From the NCBI RefSeq assembly GCF_005925345.1, contig NZ_SSHJ01000007.1, forward strand, positions 140,201 to 204,200: a stretch of 64,000 nucleotides of DNA. The letters are read 5' to 3'. The notes under the pieces are model-generated. The model was not told where the DNA came from. It worked only from the letters and a program-made list of their open reading frames with translations, and searched no databases. A program made the translations under genes and the position numbers. Shown in pieces: positions 62,696 to 64,000 of this stretch. Position 1 is the first letter of the stretch. Each line of letters opens with the position of its first letter. Origin of the DNA: Pedobacter ureilyticus (GTDB taxonomy: Bacteria > Bacteroidota > Bacteroidia > Sphingobacteriales > Sphingobacteriaceae).

Positions 62696-63922
62696 ATGTT
62701 GGAAAAAAGTTATGGGTTGTTATTCTTTCTAAAGCAACCAAAAAATCAAAATGAAGACCACAGGTTTATATACCTGAGAATCACTGTTAACGGAAAAGCC
62801 AAAGAATTATCAACAAAGAGAAAATGGAACCAAATGAAGTGGAATCAATCGGCAGGAAGGGCTACAGGCAAAAATGAGGAAACCAAAGCTCTCAATAGCT
62901 ATCTTGATACTTTAACCTTTAAGATTAACGATGCAAAGCGTGCCCTGCTCGAAGATTCAAAACCTATAACAGCTCAGCTGTTAGCAGACTACTTAACAGG
63001 GGCTGAACAAAAAAGCCGAACGATTATTACGGCATTCAAGGAACACAATGCCAAGATGGAATTGTTGGTAGGTACAGAATATGCCCTTGGGACTTTCATA
63101 AGATATACTACGGCCTGTGAACATCTCGAAAAGTTCATCCAATGGAAATATGGCAATGATGACATCAGCATCAAGGAGATTGACTATGAATTTATAACCA
63201 ATTTCGAATTTTGGTTGAAAAGTATTAGGAATTGTGCCCACAATACCGCCATGAAATACCTAACCAATTTTAAAAAGATTATTCTTGAGGCATTGAAAAA
63301 GGGATGGATCTTAAGGAACCCATTTATGGGATTCAAAATGACCAAAAGAGAGGTAATTAGAACTGCGCTAACCCAGCAAGAAATAAATTTAATAAAAAAC
63401 AAAAAATTTAACATCGATAGGATTTCGCAAATTGCCGATATCTTTCTTTTTAGTTGCTATACTGGTCTTGCCTATATTGATCTAAGGCAACTTAGAAAAG
63501 AACAAATTATCACGGGAATTGACCGCCATAAATGGATAATTACAAAAAGGCAAAAAACAGATACGGCAACAAGGCTTCCACTCTTACCTACAGCACTTGA
63601 TATAGTCAATAAATATATCAATCATCCATATTGTCTTGAAACAGGAAGCGTACTTCCCGTACCTTCTAATCAGAAACTTAATGCATATCTGAAAGAGATA
63701 GCCGACATTTGTGGTATTACCAAAACGCTTACATTTCACATAGCAAGGCATACGTTTGCAACAACAATAACACTAAACAATGGCGTTCCAATAGAGACCG
63801 TATCAAGAATGCTTGGACATAGTTCCATTAAACAAACACAACATTACGCAAAAATCCTAGACAACAAGATCAGTTACGATATTGGAGATTTCGCTGAAAC
63901 TGACCACCCCATTTCGGTTTAA
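62696..63922 (+). CDS. int: tyrosine recombinase / integrase of the right element, 3' end altered by IS
   Basis: 408 codons. N-terminal arm-binding domain, core-binding SAM-like domain (about 100-200: TEYALGTFIRYTTACEHLEKFI), catalytic domain with FLFSCYTGLAYIDLRQL, TKRQKTDTATRLPLLP, the HIARHTFATTITLNNG box, and RMLGHSSIKQTQHYAKI with the catalytic Tyr. All catalytic residues are present, but the last eight codons (ETDHPISV) are the terminal repeat of an IS. It lies 396 bp from the ssrA 3' end, so the element used ssrA as its target. Confidence 0.9.
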   Translation: MLEKSYGLLFFLKQPKNQNEDHRFIYLRITVNGKAKELSTKRKWNQMKWNQSAGRATGKNEETKALNSYLDTLTFKINDAKRALLEDSKPITAQLLADYLTGAEQKSRTIITAFKEHNAKMELLVGTEYALGTFIRYTTACEHLEKFIQWKYGNDDISIKEIDYEFITNFEFWLKSIRNCAHNTAMKYLTNFKKIILEALKKGWILRNPFMGFKMTKREVIRTALTQQEINLIKNKKFNIDRISQIADIFLFSCYTGLAYIDLRQLRKEQIITGIDRHKWIITKRQKTDTATRLPLLPTALDIVNKYINHPYCLETGSVLPVPSNQKLNAYLKEIADICGITKTLTFHIARHTFATTITLNNGVPIETVSRMLGHSSIKQTQHYAKILDNKISYDIGDFAETDHPISV

Positions 63923-64000
63923 ACTGACCACCTATTCCGCTTGAAATTGACCACCTGATTTCGGAGGAAACTGACCAGTTCGAACGATGTCTAAATGCTA
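63896..64000. mobile_element. terminal end of an IS21-like insertion sequence (partial)
   Basis: Four copies of an ACTGACCAC-like unit begin at 63899, 63923, 63946 and 63970, spaced 23-24 bp, each preceded by GAAA or TGAAA and followed by CC(C/T)xATTTCGG-like sequence. Multiple 20-30-bp internal repeats near the ends are a feature of IS21-family elements. The transposase genes would lie beyond the window. The first repeat starts inside the integrase gene. Confidence 0.7.

Overview
The window looks like a chromosome segment of a Sphingobacteriaceae-type Bacteroidota bacterium (Pedobacter-like). This rests on the TAnnTTTG -7 promoter elements, two ECF sigma/FecR/SusC/SusD loci, Bacteroidota-type Tra and Mob proteins, DUF6520, DUF3408 and DUF4134 families, an E1 alpha-beta fusion dehydrogenase, and the AGENNYALAA-type tmRNA tag. 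Family names come from reading the proteins by eye; no database search was run.

Layout. 1-9.8 kb is the transfer and maintenance part of an integrative conjugative element: partial TraE, a small membrane protein, DUF3408, ParA, relaxase, MobC, a cytosine-5 DNA methyltransferase with a second long reading frame inside it, a hairpin-rich candidate oriT, two tandem TOPRIM-primase-like paralogues (one with its catalytic acids lost), two paralogous small DNA-binding proteins flanking a densely folded 260-nt segment, and an RteC-like protein. 9.9-25 kb is cargo: three regulators (LytTR, 7TM-LuxR, Crp-like), an acetyltransferase, a MauE/DUF6520 secreted-peptide cluster, TlpA, SusD, SusC, FecR and ECF sigma, with a candidate antisense sRNA in the fecR-susC gap and a 6S-like RNA upstream of the sigma gene. 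A broken VapBC pair and a tyrosine integrase follow. The element ends at a tRNA with anticodon CAT (tRNA-Ile2-like) at 26.6 kb; a truncated 42-nt copy of the same tRNA lies just beyond.

26.9-62.3 kb is ordinary chromosome: HAD phosphatase, DUF962, KatG, a GreA/B-type factor; a second ECF/FecR/SusC/SusD locus with DUF4843 lipoprotein, an M16 peptidase broken by one in-frame TAG, and a propeller-like lipoprotein; a metallophosphoesterase; a 7TMR-DISM histidine kinase with its response regulator; proline dehydrogenase; then a shikimate/aromatic cluster (aroB, pheA, DAHP synthase-chorismate mutase, aroA, aroC). pheA is preceded by a complete Phe/Tyr-rich leader peptide and attenuator. After these come an E1 2-oxoacid dehydrogenase, DUF1573, an aminotransferase, a lipoprotein and ssrA (tmRNA).

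62.3-64 kb begins a second integrated element: a tyrosine integrase sits directly downstream of ssrA and its 3' end runs into the repeated terminal sequence of an IS21-like insertion sequence, so the integrase C-terminus is hybrid. The window therefore shows a chromosomal core bracketed by two elements at two classic integration targets, a tRNA gene and ssrA.
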